Below, one piece after another: positions 49,183 to 59,289 of a DNA stretch of 64,000 nucleotides; the stretch's first letter is position 1, and each line of letters begins with the position of its first letter. Source of the stretch: Acidobacteriota bacterium (GTDB lineage: Bacteria; Acidobacteriota; Terriglobia; Bryobacterales; Bryobacteraceae); contig JAKOTR010000008.1 of assembly GCA_029776225.1 (NCBI GenBank), forward strand, positions 1-64,000, read 5' to 3'. The notes below the pieces were generated by a model. That model ran no database searches, had not been told where the DNA came from, and saw only the letters and a list, made by a program, of their open reading frames with translations. A program made the translations under genes and the position numbers.

Positions 49183-51507
49183 TCACCCCCACCGGGCGTG
49201 GCGCTTGCGGTCGGGGCCGGATGCGGAATCGACGTATGAGAACTGCAGCCTCCGTTCGAGCGCTTCCACGCGATCCAGGCGGACCACCACCCGGTCGCCG
49301 ATCGAAAACTCACGGCGGCTTCGCTCACCGATGATCTTGCGGGTGTTCTCGTGGTAAGTGTAGCGGTCGCCCTGCAGCGTTTCGAGCGGGACAAGCCCTT
49401 CCACGAACAAATCTTCCAGCTCGACGAAGAATCCGAAGCGGGTTGTGCTGACGATGAGTGCGCGGAACTCCTCGCCCAGCCGCTCAGCCATGAACTTCAC
49501 CTTCTTCCACTCCACAAGTTCGCGTTCTGCTTCCTCGGCTCGGCGTTCGCTTTGCGAGCACTCGGCGGCAATCGTCTGCGCCGCTTGCGGCGTGAGGGCG
49601 GGTTGGGGCGATTTCGCGAGCACGGAGCGAAGGACGCGATGCACGATGAGGTCGGGATAGCGGCGGATCGGCGAGGTGAAGTGCGTGTAGGTATCCGCTG
49701 CCAGCGCGAAGTGCCCGGTGTTCTGGGCGCTGTAGCGCGCCTGCTTAAGCGACCGCAGCATCAGATAGCTCAGGATGCGCTCCTCGGGCTTGCCTTCGAT
49801 CCTGGCGGCGAGCCGCTGGTAGTTGCGCGAAGAAACGTTAAGGCTTGGCTGCGCGAGCACGATGTCGCGGCGCACCTTCGTGCCGTCGCGGCGGCGGTCC
49901 ACCACGGAATACTTCTTGACGGGAATCGCTCCGATCCCGAGCGAGTGACCGAAACGGGCGGCCAGTTCCTCGAACTCCATGACGCGCTGTGGATCGGGAG
50001 GCTCGTGGATGCGGAAAATGGACGGCACTTCGAGATGTGCCAGGTGGCTCGCCACCGCCTCGTTGGCCGCAAGCATGAACTCTTCGATGATGCGGTGGGC
50101 GATGTTTCGCGGCGCACGGCTCACGCCCACCATCTGGCCCCATTCGTCGAACTCGATGAGCGGCTCGGGAAGATCGAAGTCGATGGATCCGCGCCGCATG
50201 CGCTTGCGGTTGAGAATCAGCGCCAGCTCGCGCATCAGTTCGAACCGGGGGACCAGGTGCGCATAGCGCTCGCGCTGGCCGGGGTCGCCTTCGAGCACCA
50301 GATGCACGTTGGTGTAGGTCATCCGCTCGACGCTGCGTATGACCCCGCTGGTGAACTCCTGGGAAATGACGTCGCCGCGGTGATCCAGTTCGAGCAGCAC
50401 GGAGAGAACGAGCCGGTCCTGCCGCGGGTTGAGCGAGCAGATCTCCGTGGAGAGCTCGAGCGGCAGCATGGGAATGGCGCGGTCGGGGAAGTAGACGCTG
50501 GTGCCGCGAAGCCGCGCCTCGATGTCAATCGGAGTGCCCGGCTTCACGTAATGGCTGACGTCGGCGATGTGAACGTGCAGCAGATAGTTGCCGTTGGGTA
50601 ATTTATCGACCCAGACGGCGTCGTCGAAATCGCGCGCCGTTTCACTGTCGATGGTCACCACGTCCATGCCGCGAAAATCGGTGCGGCCAACGAGTTCGTC
50701 CGCGCGAATCGAACTCGGGATGCTTTGGGCCTGCTCGATGACTTCCGGCGGGAAGCGGTGCGGCAGGTGAAGCTTGCGGATGATGATCTCCACGTCCACG
50801 CCAAAGTCGTCCGGATAGCCGAGCAGCTCGATCACGCGGCCGGTCGCGTTGCGGTGCGCATCGGGAAACTGCATGATTTCCACGTTGACGATCATGCCGT
50901 CCAGTTCCGCTACGTCCGAGATTTCGAGCGGAGGAGCGCCGATACGGTCCGCGGCCGTGCCGCGAGCGGGCATTTCAAATCCCGGCGGAATTTCGATCCA
51001 CTGCCGGATCCGGTCGTCGTGCGGGATGACGAAGTTGCCGTGCGAGCGGACGCGGAATTCGCCGACGACGGTATAGTGCGCGCGCTGGAGAACGCGGACG
51101 ATTTCGCCCTCAGCGCGGCCGTCCGGGCCGATGCGGCCGATGCGCACCAGCACGCGGTCGCCGTGCATGGCCTTCTCGGCGGATGCAGGCGGGATGAAGA
51201 TATCGCCGCGAATGCTTTCATCGAGATGATCGGTGATGACGAAGCCGTAGCCGTCGCGGTGCATATGCAGGCGTCCCGCGGCGAATTCGCGGCTGCGGCT
51301 GGTGACGACGTACTGCCCGCTGCGCAGCTCGACCAAATCGCCGCGGCCGGCCAGCCGGGCGAGCGCGGATTCAAGCTCTTCCCGCGCCGCGCCGCGCGCT
51401 CCGAGTTCGCGGACGAGTTGCTTGAAACTTGCACGCGCGTGGGGCGCCTTCGCGATATGTTCGAGGAGATCGGAATCGGTCCAGTGTGCCGCACGATCGG
51501 CAGGCAT
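49183..51507 (-). CDS. rnr: Ribonuclease R
   Basis: Processive 3'-5' exoribonuclease of 774 residues from the ATG at 51507. Order: N-terminal winged helix (about 1-70), two cold-shock domains (about 75-240), catalytic RNB domain (about 250-600) with the acidic cluster VTIDSETARDFDDAV, then a C-terminal S1 domain (about 660-745, FRALIVSTTRFGFFVEL). The C-terminus is short and basic. Length and order match bacterial RNase R. Upstream in-frame codons add no homologous sequence. Confidence 0.95.
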   Translation of the reverse strand: MPADRAAHWTDSDLLEHIAKAPHARASFKQLVRELGARGAAREELESALARLAGRGDLVELRSGQYVVTSRSREFAAGRLHMHRDGYGFVITDHLDESIRGDIFIPPASAEKAMHGDRVLVRIGRIGPDGRAEGEIVRVLQRAHYTVVGEFRVRSHGNFVIPHDDRIRQWIEIPPGFEMPARGTAADRIGAPPLEISDVAELDGMIVNVEIMQFPDAHRNATGRVIELLGYPDDFGVDVEIIIRKLHLPHRFPPEVIEQAQSIPSSIRADELVGRTDFRGMDVVTIDSETARDFDDAVWVDKLPNGNYLLHVHIADVSHYVKPGTPIDIEARLRGTSVYFPDRAIPMLPLELSTEICSLNPRQDRLVLSVLLELDHRGDVISQEFTSGVIRSVERMTYTNVHLVLEGDPGQRERYAHLVPRFELMRELALILNRKRMRRGSIDFDLPEPLIEFDEWGQMVGVSRAPRNIAHRIIEEFMLAANEAVASHLAHLEVPSIFRIHEPPDPQRVMEFEELAARFGHSLGIGAIPVKKYSVVDRRRDGTKVRRDIVLAQPSLNVSSRNYQRLAARIEGKPEERILSYLMLRSLKQARYSAQNTGHFALAADTYTHFTSPIRRYPDLIVHRVLRSVLAKSPQPALTPQAAQTIAAECSQSERRAEEAERELVEWKKVKFMAERLGEEFRALIVSTTRFGFFVELEDLFVEGLVPLETLQGDRYTYHENTRKIIGERSRREFSIGDRVVVRLDRVEALERRLQFSYVDSASGPDRKRHARWG

Positions 51508-51771
51508 GATTCCAATTAAGCACAGTTGGGGGTTGGGTAGTGGCGGCACGGGAGTCGTGACCCAGTGCCAGGAGCGCGATAGCAGGGGACGGGAAGTGCT
51601 GGCGCGCGAACACGCGAGGTGGAAGCCGCACTCCCGCTCAAACCGCAACGGGTGGTGGAGAACGGGAACATAGAACGTGTAATTTCTTCCTTGTCAAAAG
51701 ACCCACAGGTTCCGGAAATCAGCTACTTGGAATTGGAATGCTGCGTGCATTCCGCGGCAGCCGGAGGTGTA

Positions 51772-52650
51772 ATGCGTCATCTTGCGATCGTCACGTTGAC
51801 CCTCTGCGTTTGCGTGGAGCCGGCACTGAGCCAGCAGGAAACAGCGCGGCAGGACACCGTCCCCATCTACCAGGTCACGGTGGAGCGGCGCAGCATTCGC
51901 GCGCTGAACTACGGCCACCGCAGCGCGCCGACGAAGATCGATTTTCAGGGGACCGTTCTTTTGCCCAGAGCGCACGGCGAAGCCAGAATCGTCAACCGGG
52001 GCGGAGTGGTCGAGATCGACAGCAAATTCGAAAAGCTCGATGCGCCCACGCGGTTCGGGCCGGAATATCTCACTTACGTTCTGTGGGCGATCACGCCCGA
52101 TGGCCGTCCCGTCAGCCTGGGCGAGCTCCTGACAGACGCATCGGGAAAGAGCAGGCTCAAGGCGACGACCTCGTTGCAGACCTTCGGGCTGATCGTCACC
52201 GCCGAACCTTATTTCGCGGTCACCCATCCCAGCAACATCGTGGTCCTGGAGAACATTCCGCGGCGGGACACCGTGGGCAAGGTGGAAGAGGTGGCGGCGA
52301 AGTATGAACTGCTTCCACGCAGCGGAGGCGCGGTCGCGGCGCAGACCGTGGAGATGCAGCAGCCCGCTCCGGTTTCAAAAGGGATTCCGCTGAGCCAGTA
52401 CGAAGCGCTGCTGGCGCTCTACCAGGCGCGGAATGCCGTTCAGATTGCCCGCTCGCAGGGCGCGGACCGCTACGCCGGGGACACCCTGCAGAAGGCGGAC
52501 GAACTCTACCGGATGGCGGACAAGCTGTATCGCGAAAAGCCCAAAGACAAGCGCGTCGCAACGCTCGCGCGGGAGGCCGTGCAGAAAGCGGAGGACGCGC
52601 GCACGATCGCGCAGAGACGGATGCAAACCGTATCGCACACGGCCCGCTGA
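51772..52650 (+). CDS. Secreted protein with C-terminal DUF4398-like helical domain
   Basis: A 292-residue protein with a signal peptide from the ATG at 51772 (GGAGG upstream). The N-terminal half is a beta domain (VERRSIRALNYGHRSAPTKI, GEARIVNRGGVVEIDSKFEK). The C-terminal 90 residues are helical and basic (YQARNAVQIARSQGADRYAG, LQKADELYRMADKLYREKPK), as in DUF4398 proteins, which often precede OmpA-like domains. No OmpA domain here. Likely periplasmic; role unknown. Confidence 0.65.
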   Translation: MRHLAIVTLTLCVCVEPALSQQETARQDTVPIYQVTVERRSIRALNYGHRSAPTKIDFQGTVLLPRAHGEARIVNRGGVVEIDSKFEKLDAPTRFGPEYLTYVLWAITPDGRPVSLGELLTDASGKSRLKATTSLQTFGLIVTAEPYFAVTHPSNIVVLENIPRRDTVGKVEEVAAKYELLPRSGGAVAAQTVEMQQPAPVSKGIPLSQYEALLALYQARNAVQIARSQGADRYAGDTLQKADELYRMADKLYREKPKDKRVATLAREAVQKAEDARTIAQRRMQTVSHTAR

Positions 52651-52749
52651 CGAGCTTGGGCGGCCCGCCTCACGGTTGGGCAGCCGGAAGCGGCGCCGCA
52701 AGCAAACCGCTGACGGCCGTTGTTGTCGATCGTGATAAAACTAGAGAAC

Positions 52750-53655
52750 ATGATCCAGACACGGCGTCATTTCCTATCCGCTTCGGCAGGGCTTGCCGCC
52801 GGCTCCCTTGCTTTCGCCGCGGCCAAAGACGAAATTTCCCTGGCCGCGTGGTCAATCGTGAATAGCTTCCGAGCCGGGAAATGGAAGAATCTCGACCTGC
52901 CCCGCCTGTGCCGCGACGAGTTTCGGGTAACCGGACTGGAGTTCGTCAACCAGTTCTTCGAAAATCCCACGCTCAACTATTTGCAGCAATTGAAGCAAAA
53001 CGGCCGGGACTACGGCATCACGTTCGTCAGGATCATGGTCGACAACGAGGGGAACATGGCCGCCGTGGACAAGGCCGAGCGCATGCAGGCTGCCGTGGCG
53101 CACCGGAAGTGGGTGGACATCGCGCACTATCTTGGCTGCCGCGACATCCGCTGCAATATGCGCGGCGAGCGGCCGGACTGGAAGCAGGACAAGGACCTGA
53201 TCAACCGCGCCGCCGAGAGCTTCCAGGACCTGTTGGAGTACAGCAAAGGATCGAGCCTGGACATCGTGATCGAAAACCACGGAGGCGCTTCCTCGGATCC
53301 GGACATTCTCGTTGGCCTCATGAAGGCCGTGAATAACCCGCGTTTCGGTACTCTGCCGGATTTCGGCAACACGAACCCAGGCGACGACCCGTACGAGGTG
53401 CTCCGGAAATTGATGCCCTATGCCAAGGGCGTGTCCGTAAAGGCAAGCTGGGCCGAAGACGGTACGCACCCGCGCTATGACCTCGAGAAGATGATCAAGA
53501 TCTGCCAGGAGTTCGGTTACAAAGGCTTCTGGGGTATCGAATCGAGTTTCGGCCGCCGGAGCCGCCCGGCCACGCCGGATGAGATCTGGCAGAACGAAGT
53601 CAAGGGCGTCATGCTGACCAGGGCGGTTATCGAGCGCACGGTGATGAAGGGCTAG
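52750..53655 (+). CDS. Tat-exported sugar phosphate isomerase/epimerase-like protein
   Basis: Xylose-isomerase-like TIM barrel of 301 residues. From the ATG at 52750 a Tat signal is present (TRRHFLSASAGLAAGSLA). Metal-ligand candidates lie in VIENHGG (Glu), LPDFGNTNPGD (Asp), SVKASW (Lys region) and GIESSFG (Glu). Most sugar isomerases of this family are cytoplasmic; this exported group is common in Planctomycetes and Acidobacteriota and may act on free sugars or glycosides. Its end overlaps the opposing alpha-galactosidase by 4 bp. Confidence 0.82.
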   Translation: MIQTRRHFLSASAGLAAGSLAFAAAKDEISLAAWSIVNSFRAGKWKNLDLPRLCRDEFRVTGLEFVNQFFENPTLNYLQQLKQNGRDYGITFVRIMVDNEGNMAAVDKAERMQAAVAHRKWVDIAHYLGCRDIRCNMRGERPDWKQDKDLINRAAESFQDLLEYSKGSSLDIVIENHGGASSDPDILVGLMKAVNNPRFGTLPDFGNTNPGDDPYEVLRKLMPYAKGVSVKASWAEDGTHPRYDLEKMIKICQEFGYKGFWGIESSFGRRSRPATPDEIWQNEVKGVMLTRAVIERTVMKG

Positions 53656-55742
53656 CGCCCCGCGGCCGTCCCCGGCCGCTCGATCTTTACCCAGACGAAC
53701 TGCTTGGTTTCGGGAATCCTGGCGCGGAGCTTGCCGGATGCGATCGAAACGGAACCAGCTCCTCCCAATACGGTCACTGAGTACTTCGGCGCCCCGAACA
53801 TAGGTACGGAAAATTCCCACTCCGGCGAGGGGTTCAGTTCGCGGAAGAGCAGGGCGTATCCGCTTTGACCGTCTTTCGCCACCGAGACGAAGCCGGTCCA
53901 CGCCACGCCGTCCGGCGCCTCTCCAATCGGAATGATCGAACCGGAAAAGATGCCGGCGCGCTCCTGTTTCCAACGCGCGATGAGGGGCGGCAGTTCCTCG
54001 AAGTAAGACGCCGGCAGATTGGAAATCTCAAACCAGCCGAGCGGGTTTGAGAACATGACCGTGGCGAACAAGTAAGAGGGCGAGTATTGAGCCGGCCCGA
54101 GCGGATCATCGGGATAGAGCTGCGTGTTGCGGGAGTTATTCAGAAACTCCATCCGCAGCCGGGCCGGGTCCACGTACTGCGCCAGTTTCCACAGGTTCCG
54201 CAAAGTATGGTGCGGCCAGTAGCGGTGCCAGTCCGTGTAGCGGTTTTCGACGAACAGCGGTCCGACGTTGATCATTCCGAAATAGCCGGGACGCACCTGG
54301 GCCGTCACGTCAAGATCGAAGCTCACGGCCCCGCGCGATTCCTCAAGCACGCGGTCGAAGAACCGCCGCAGGTTGCGTTCGGCGGTCTTGGAGTTCGCCC
54401 TCACGCTGTCGATCTTGACGTAATCCACCCCGAACGTCCGGTGGAGTTCCAGGATCTTGGCGGCGTCTTTCTCCCAGTTCGCGAAATCGTTGCTCGAGTC
54501 GGGAGCGAACCACAGACCGAACCGCATTTTGCTGGCGGCGGCAAGCTTAATGATGGGCGCAAGCCCGTTCGGGAAACGCTCGGGATTCACGTTCCAGAAT
54601 TCGGGATCCGCATCCCAATAGCCTGCCCAGACGCCTCCGGCCCTGACGGAGTTTGAACTGGCGCCCTTCTGCCAACCGTCGTCGATCTGTATGACGTCGA
54701 CCCCGAGCTTCGCGCCAGCGTGTACCTCCTTGGTGAGGAACTGCTCGTTGATGCGGCCGTCGCGCGAGCGGTCGCCCCAGGTGTTGCTCAGAAACATGGC
54801 GTCGCGCTTGGGATCGTAGACGCGCAACTGCCGCTGGTAGGCGTGCAGCGCCTCGATCCGGCCAACGCGGCCACGCGAATAACTCAGCACGACGTGGCGG
54901 TAACCCTCGCCGGGCCCGTCCGTTCCCTGCCCCAACAGGCCGATGCGCCAGTTCTGCGGCTCGAAGGTGAGATCAACCTCGTTCTTTACCGGCCGCGCGT
55001 GCGGCAGCGGCGCTTCCTTCAGAAAGATCAGTCCGTTCCCCGTGAGCGTGTTCTCAACGATGAAGAGGTTGCCCGGAAGGCGGAGAGGCTCGGCGGTGTG
55101 CAGCAGCCATTCGTTCTCGAACACGAGTTCGTTGTGATTATCGGTCTGGTCCGCGAGGCGCACCTGCGTGAGCCTGAGGTGCTGAGGCGCAAGGTCAAGC
55201 ACCTCCATTGCGTCGGCAATGATCTTCTGCTGCCGCGCTTGCTGCCCGCGGTCCACTTCGATTCCCGACGCCGTGCCGCCCTGTTCCCCGGCGCTCGTCG
55301 AAGCCGGACCGGCCCCCGTCCCAACGGCGGTCAACTGCACCGAGATGCCGCGCGCGTCCGGAAACACCTGGAAGCGGTAGGTCAGCCTCACGGAGCCCGT
55401 GGTGGCCAGTTCAACCACGAGAGATTCGGCCTCGACCGGGCTGAACCTGCCGGTTTTCTGCGTGAAGGTCACTTCGCGCTTCTCCTCCGGGAGCGCCGCG
55501 GCGGGATAGGGCGCGGGCTGCGAAGAGGGGCGCGCAAGCCACTCGACGTTGTTGTCGAGGTCGCGGAAGGAAACGGCATAGAGCAGGCCGTTGACGACTC
55601 TCCATTTCCGCTCGACGTGGGAATTCGCGATGGTCAGTTCGGCGCCGTCAAATTGCGCGCGGCAGGATGGCAGGCCCGCGGCAAATGAGCAGGCGGCGGA
55701 CAGGAGAAAAACGCAGAGTACTCGCATCAGATTGGCCATCAT
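53652..55742 (-). CDS. Secreted alpha-galactosidase-like glycoside hydrolase (clan D, GH36/GH27)
   Basis: A 696-residue exported enzyme, ATG 55742 or 55727 (MRVLCVFLLSAACSFAAG signal). A beta domain (about 25-300) precedes the TIM barrel: DVIQIDDGWQKG, NPERFPNGLAPIIKLAAASK, RFGLWFAPDSS, then VDYVKIDSVRANS with the nucleophile Asp. A C-terminal beta domain follows. This is the clan-D layout of alpha-galactosidases and related enzymes. It complements the galactose locus at 36-47 kb, though not adjacent. The pairing with the convergent isomerase gene may be accidental. Confidence 0.8.
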   Translation of the reverse strand: MMANLMRVLCVFLLSAACSFAAGLPSCRAQFDGAELTIANSHVERKWRVVNGLLYAVSFRDLDNNVEWLARPSSQPAPYPAAALPEEKREVTFTQKTGRFSPVEAESLVVELATTGSVRLTYRFQVFPDARGISVQLTAVGTGAGPASTSAGEQGGTASGIEVDRGQQARQQKIIADAMEVLDLAPQHLRLTQVRLADQTDNHNELVFENEWLLHTAEPLRLPGNLFIVENTLTGNGLIFLKEAPLPHARPVKNEVDLTFEPQNWRIGLLGQGTDGPGEGYRHVVLSYSRGRVGRIEALHAYQRQLRVYDPKRDAMFLSNTWGDRSRDGRINEQFLTKEVHAGAKLGVDVIQIDDGWQKGASSNSVRAGGVWAGYWDADPEFWNVNPERFPNGLAPIIKLAAASKMRFGLWFAPDSSNDFANWEKDAAKILELHRTFGVDYVKIDSVRANSKTAERNLRRFFDRVLEESRGAVSFDLDVTAQVRPGYFGMINVGPLFVENRYTDWHRYWPHHTLRNLWKLAQYVDPARLRMEFLNNSRNTQLYPDDPLGPAQYSPSYLFATVMFSNPLGWFEISNLPASYFEELPPLIARWKQERAGIFSGSIIPIGEAPDGVAWTGFVSVAKDGQSGYALLFRELNPSPEWEFSVPMFGAPKYSVTVLGGAGSVSIASGKLRARIPETKQFVWVKIERPGTAAGR

Positions 55743-55803
55743 AGCAGGCCGGAGCGCGAGCGAAAGGGGAGTGCGGCCTTCTCGCGCTCCGGCGGATGCC
55801 TGC

Positions 55804-58140
55804 CTACACCTGCGGCGAGATGTAGCGCACAAAGCTCAGTTCGGAAAGCGCCTTGAGTTGCGCTACGGGCAGGCGGCCGACAATCATCTTGCCCGACTTC
55901 GGCTCGAGCAGAATTTCAAACCCGAGCTGCTTCAGCTTCGCGATCGCCGCCGGTGAAGTATCGGTCAGCCAGACCTGGATCTCGGCCTTGCCGTTGCGAA
56001 CGAACGGGGCGTTGGCCTCCGGCCGCTGGATCACCGCCGCGATGGCGGGATGCACCTTCGGGGGCGATTGAACCACGGGGGCTCCGACCCAGGCGCTCTC
56101 CGCCGCGCCGCCGAGCATAAGCCGCGCGGGAGCGCCGAGCGCCGCTACCTGTTTCGCCGCGCCAAATGTGTTTGCAGGAACCGCATCGCGCTCCCTGCCG
56201 AACACGCCCTCGTAGCTCACGCCTTCGGGCATCTCGACCGGCACCTCGACGCGGCGCGGCTGCCCGCCGTCCGTGATGGTCATTTCCTCAACGGCCACGA
56301 AGGAAGTGAATTGCGTCATCAGCCGGTAGTCGAGGCCAAGCTGTGTAATGGCGTCGCGGATGTCGGTTCTGATCGTGCCGGACTGCAGGCCGAAGTAGTC
56401 CTGCCCCATCAAGTCACTGATGCGGGCGCGCGCCCAGAGCGGCGCCAGGACGTCGTGCCGCGGTTCGGAATCCGGCAGCGTGACGCGCACGGCGCGCGAG
56501 AACTCCCGGCCGGCCATGCGCCCGCGCAACCGCACGGTTCCGCTCCCCGGCGCGCTGTATCGCCCGTGGATGATCAGGGGCTTCGCGCTGAACAGGTCCG
56601 GGATGCGCCTCGGGTAGACATCGCTGACGGCGAGATTGCCCCAGTCGATTTCGATGTCCGTCAGCAGCGGATTGCGCACCCGCTCATGGAACCGGCGTGC
56701 GGCGGCCGAGCCGTCATCGTTCAATCCAACATACTCCACTTCCCCGCGCCCGTACTTGGCCATTTCATCCAGCAGAAAGCGGTTCACCGAGCTGCCGATG
56801 CCGAAGGCGAAGATGCGCGCGTTGGGGTGTTTCTGCACTTCCGCGATGATCTCCATATCGTTGCCGACGTAGCCGTCGGTCATGAAGCAGACGACGCGGA
56901 TGTGGTCCTGCGCGTCCGAAGGTTCGAGCGCGGCGCGGATCGCCTTCATCATCTCCGTGCCGCCGCTGCCCTCAGCGCGGGCGAGGAACCGCTGTGCCGC
57001 CGCAAGGTTCTCCCGCGTCGCAGGGACGGGTTCAGGGAACAGGATGCGCGTATCGCCCGAAAACGTGATGAGGTTGAAGGTGTCCCGCGGGTTGAGTCCG
57101 TCGAGCGCGAGCTTCATGGTCTCTTTCGCTTTCTCGATGGGAAAACCCGACATGGAACCCGACGTGTCGATGACGAAAACCAGTTCCTTGGGGGTAATGT
57201 CTTCGGCGGAGATGCGTTCGGGTGGCTGGAGGATCAGCGTGAAATAGCCGCCGCGCGCCGTGCGGTGCGCCAGAACGGCGTCACGGATCGCGCTTCCGGC
57301 GACGTCGTACTTCAGCACAAAATCCTTGTTGGGCAGCACGGCCTTGTTCTTCAGGCGCACAACGGCCGCCTCCGGGCTGCGCCTTTCCACGTCGATTTCA
57401 TGCGAAGGCGATTCGATCGCATCAATCACCACGCCGGCATCCAGAGCGACTTCGAGCGAGATGTCGTGGCCGGCGCGCGTGCCCGGCCGCGCCACCGGCG
57501 GGGTGATGCGCGAAGCGTCGGGGACGCGGTCGGTGTCCGGCGACCATCCCCCGCCTTGTCTGCCCGCCGGCCGGCCGGGAATGTACCGCGGGCCGACCAC
57601 CATGGGAAAGGAGAACTCGTACCTGCCGTCTTCGTACTTCAGGGTCTCGACATAGCTGATCTCGATCCGGACCTGTTCGCCGGGCATGATGTTGGCGACG
57701 GACTGCGTGAAGATGTTGGGCCGTTGCTGGTCGAGCAATCCGGCGAGGCGGCCGGAGGCGCGGGCCGCTTCATAGATGGCGCGGGCTTCCTCGCGGCGCT
57801 TGATCTTGCCGCGGACCGTGCGGCCGCCCACGAGCATCGTCATATCGTCCACGGCCGAGTTCGGCGGAAGGGGGAAGGTGTAAACCGCTTCGATTTTCTC
57901 CGGAAACGGATTCGAAAATTCCTGGGTGACGGTGACGCGAGCGAGAAACCCGGTGATCTCGGCTTTGACATCGGTGTGCTTCAGCGGACAAGCGGCCTGG
58001 ATCTGGCCCTCGGAATCGAGGCTGAACAGCGAACCCTGTGTGACCACCCCCGAGGCGGCGGAACCGGCCCCGGGGCGAAGCCCGAGAACCACTGCGCCGG
58101 CAACCAGGGCGCATGCTGCGAGGCGCGGAAGAGAAATCAT
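55804..58140 (-). CDS. VIT and von Willebrand factor A domain protein
   Basis: A 778-residue exported protein. ATG 58140 follows GGAGGAG. A signal peptide is followed by a VIT domain (about 45-165, VTVTQEFSNPFPEKIEAVYTF) and a VWA domain (about 300-470) with an intact MIDAS (FVIDTSGSMSG). A beta-rich C-terminal part follows, ending in a short 45-residue module of alternating helix and strand (IAKLKQLGFEILLEPKSGKM). It resembles proteins called marine proteobacterial sortase targets, but no LPxTG-like signal or sortase is seen. It is last in an operon with an ECF sigma factor and an anti-sigma-like protein. Confidence 0.87.
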   Translation of the reverse strand: MISLPRLAACALVAGAVVLGLRPGAGSAASGVVTQGSLFSLDSEGQIQAACPLKHTDVKAEITGFLARVTVTQEFSNPFPEKIEAVYTFPLPPNSAVDDMTMLVGGRTVRGKIKRREEARAIYEAARASGRLAGLLDQQRPNIFTQSVANIMPGEQVRIEISYVETLKYEDGRYEFSFPMVVGPRYIPGRPAGRQGGGWSPDTDRVPDASRITPPVARPGTRAGHDISLEVALDAGVVIDAIESPSHEIDVERRSPEAAVVRLKNKAVLPNKDFVLKYDVAGSAIRDAVLAHRTARGGYFTLILQPPERISAEDITPKELVFVIDTSGSMSGFPIEKAKETMKLALDGLNPRDTFNLITFSGDTRILFPEPVPATRENLAAAQRFLARAEGSGGTEMMKAIRAALEPSDAQDHIRVVCFMTDGYVGNDMEIIAEVQKHPNARIFAFGIGSSVNRFLLDEMAKYGRGEVEYVGLNDDGSAAARRFHERVRNPLLTDIEIDWGNLAVSDVYPRRIPDLFSAKPLIIHGRYSAPGSGTVRLRGRMAGREFSRAVRVTLPDSEPRHDVLAPLWARARISDLMGQDYFGLQSGTIRTDIRDAITQLGLDYRLMTQFTSFVAVEEMTITDGGQPRRVEVPVEMPEGVSYEGVFGRERDAVPANTFGAAKQVAALGAPARLMLGGAAESAWVGAPVVQSPPKVHPAIAAVIQRPEANAPFVRNGKAEIQVWLTDTSPAAIAKLKQLGFEILLEPKSGKMIVGRLPVAQLKALSELSFVRYISPQV

Positions 58141-58194
58141 CGCACTCCTCCAATCCATGAGGGAAATGCTGTCTCGCGGGCGATCCTTTCAGAA

Positions 58195-59289
58195 TTAATC
58201 CCGCGGGCGGGTGAGATCGATCAGGACGACGTCGCTGGCGGGCTGTGTTTCCGCTTGCGGAACTTCACGAGCGGCGGCGGTGGCGGCTGTCCGCGCGGAG
58301 GCAACGCCCGGCGCGAGCATGACGGTGAACTTGCGCACAGCCGGCGGGGGATCCACAGTGTAGCTGACGCCGGCGGCGGCGCTCATGCTGAACAGCAGGT
58401 TGCGCTCCTCGTCGAAAACGGCTAAATTCCCCGGCCGGTTCGCGGTGAGCACCAGCCGGACAGGCACTCCGGGCTCCACTGGTCTCCGGGGATCCGCCGG
58501 AACAAAGTTTCCTTCCGGGGTTCTTACCAAAACCTCATAGCGGATCGGAGAAAAAGCAACCGTCTGTGCGGCCGGCGGGGCGCCGGCGCTGAACAATTGG
58601 ACAGGCGCTCCGGCGGCGCCGCTCGATCCGGCCCGGGCGGCCCCACTCGATTCGCTTTTGGACACGTCCTCCGCTACGTCCGTTGCCGTCATTTCGGCAA
58701 CCTGAGCCGGTTGAGCGGGCGCTGCGGGAGGCGGAGCGGCCGGGTGCGGCTCGGCCGTTCTCCTGGACCGCGCAACCGCCGGAGGGCGGTCCGGAACCGC
58801 CGCGGGCAACTGTGCCGGCGGAGCCTCGCTCTTAAGCTCAGGACTCTTAACTTCGGAGCTTTTCACTTCCGGTCCTTGAGCTTCGCGCGAGCCCGGTACA
58901 ACGACCTGGCGCTCGGGCTCTACCGGCGGCGCTTCCGCTTTTCTATATTGCGCTACCTGAATCTCATCGCCGGGCTGCGTTGTTCGAACGGCGATAATCG
59001 CGACCGCAGCGGCAGTGGCCAGCGCTCCGGCGAGCGCCCAACCGCGAGGACGCCGCATCCATCCGGCGGCGCGCCCCAGAATACCGGGCCGGGGCGCGCG
59101 CAGTGCCTGCTCGATTTGCCGGCGGCAGCGCGGATCTTCGAGCACTTCGCGGAGCGCCTCCTCGCCCACGAGCGCGTCGAATAAAGCCTGGTCCGTGAGC
59201 GCGGCTTCGTACAGCGCCCGGCGCTCCGCCTCCGTCAGAGTCCCGGTGGCGTATCCGCCGAGCAGCTTTTCGAGATCCTCGCGCTTCAT
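58195..59289 (-). CDS. Anti-sigma-factor-like membrane protein with DUF4384-like C-terminus
   Basis: A 364-residue single-pass membrane protein. The N-terminal 75 residues are helical (MKREDLEKLLGGYATGTLTE), like short anti-sigma domains but without a zinc motif. A membrane helix follows (about 93-113, WALAGALATAAAVAIIAV). Then comes a Pro/Ala/Lys-rich spacer (with EVKSSEVKSPELKSE) and a beta domain (YEVLVRTPEGNFVPADPRRP, VRLVLTANRPGNLAVFDEER) resembling DUF4384. The ATG overlaps the sigma-factor stop (ATGA), so it is most likely the partner of that sigma factor. Confidence 0.75.
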   Translation of the reverse strand: MKREDLEKLLGGYATGTLTEAERRALYEAALTDQALFDALVGEEALREVLEDPRCRRQIEQALRAPRPGILGRAAGWMRRPRGWALAGALATAAAVAIIAVRTTQPGDEIQVAQYRKAEAPPVEPERQVVVPGSREAQGPEVKSSEVKSPELKSEAPPAQLPAAVPDRPPAVARSRRTAEPHPAAPPPAAPAQPAQVAEMTATDVAEDVSKSESSGAARAGSSGAAGAPVQLFSAGAPPAAQTVAFSPIRYEVLVRTPEGNFVPADPRRPVEPGVPVRLVLTANRPGNLAVFDEERNLLFSMSAAAGVSYTVDPPPAVRKFTVMLAPGVASARTAATAAAREVPQAETQPASDVVLIDLTRPRD

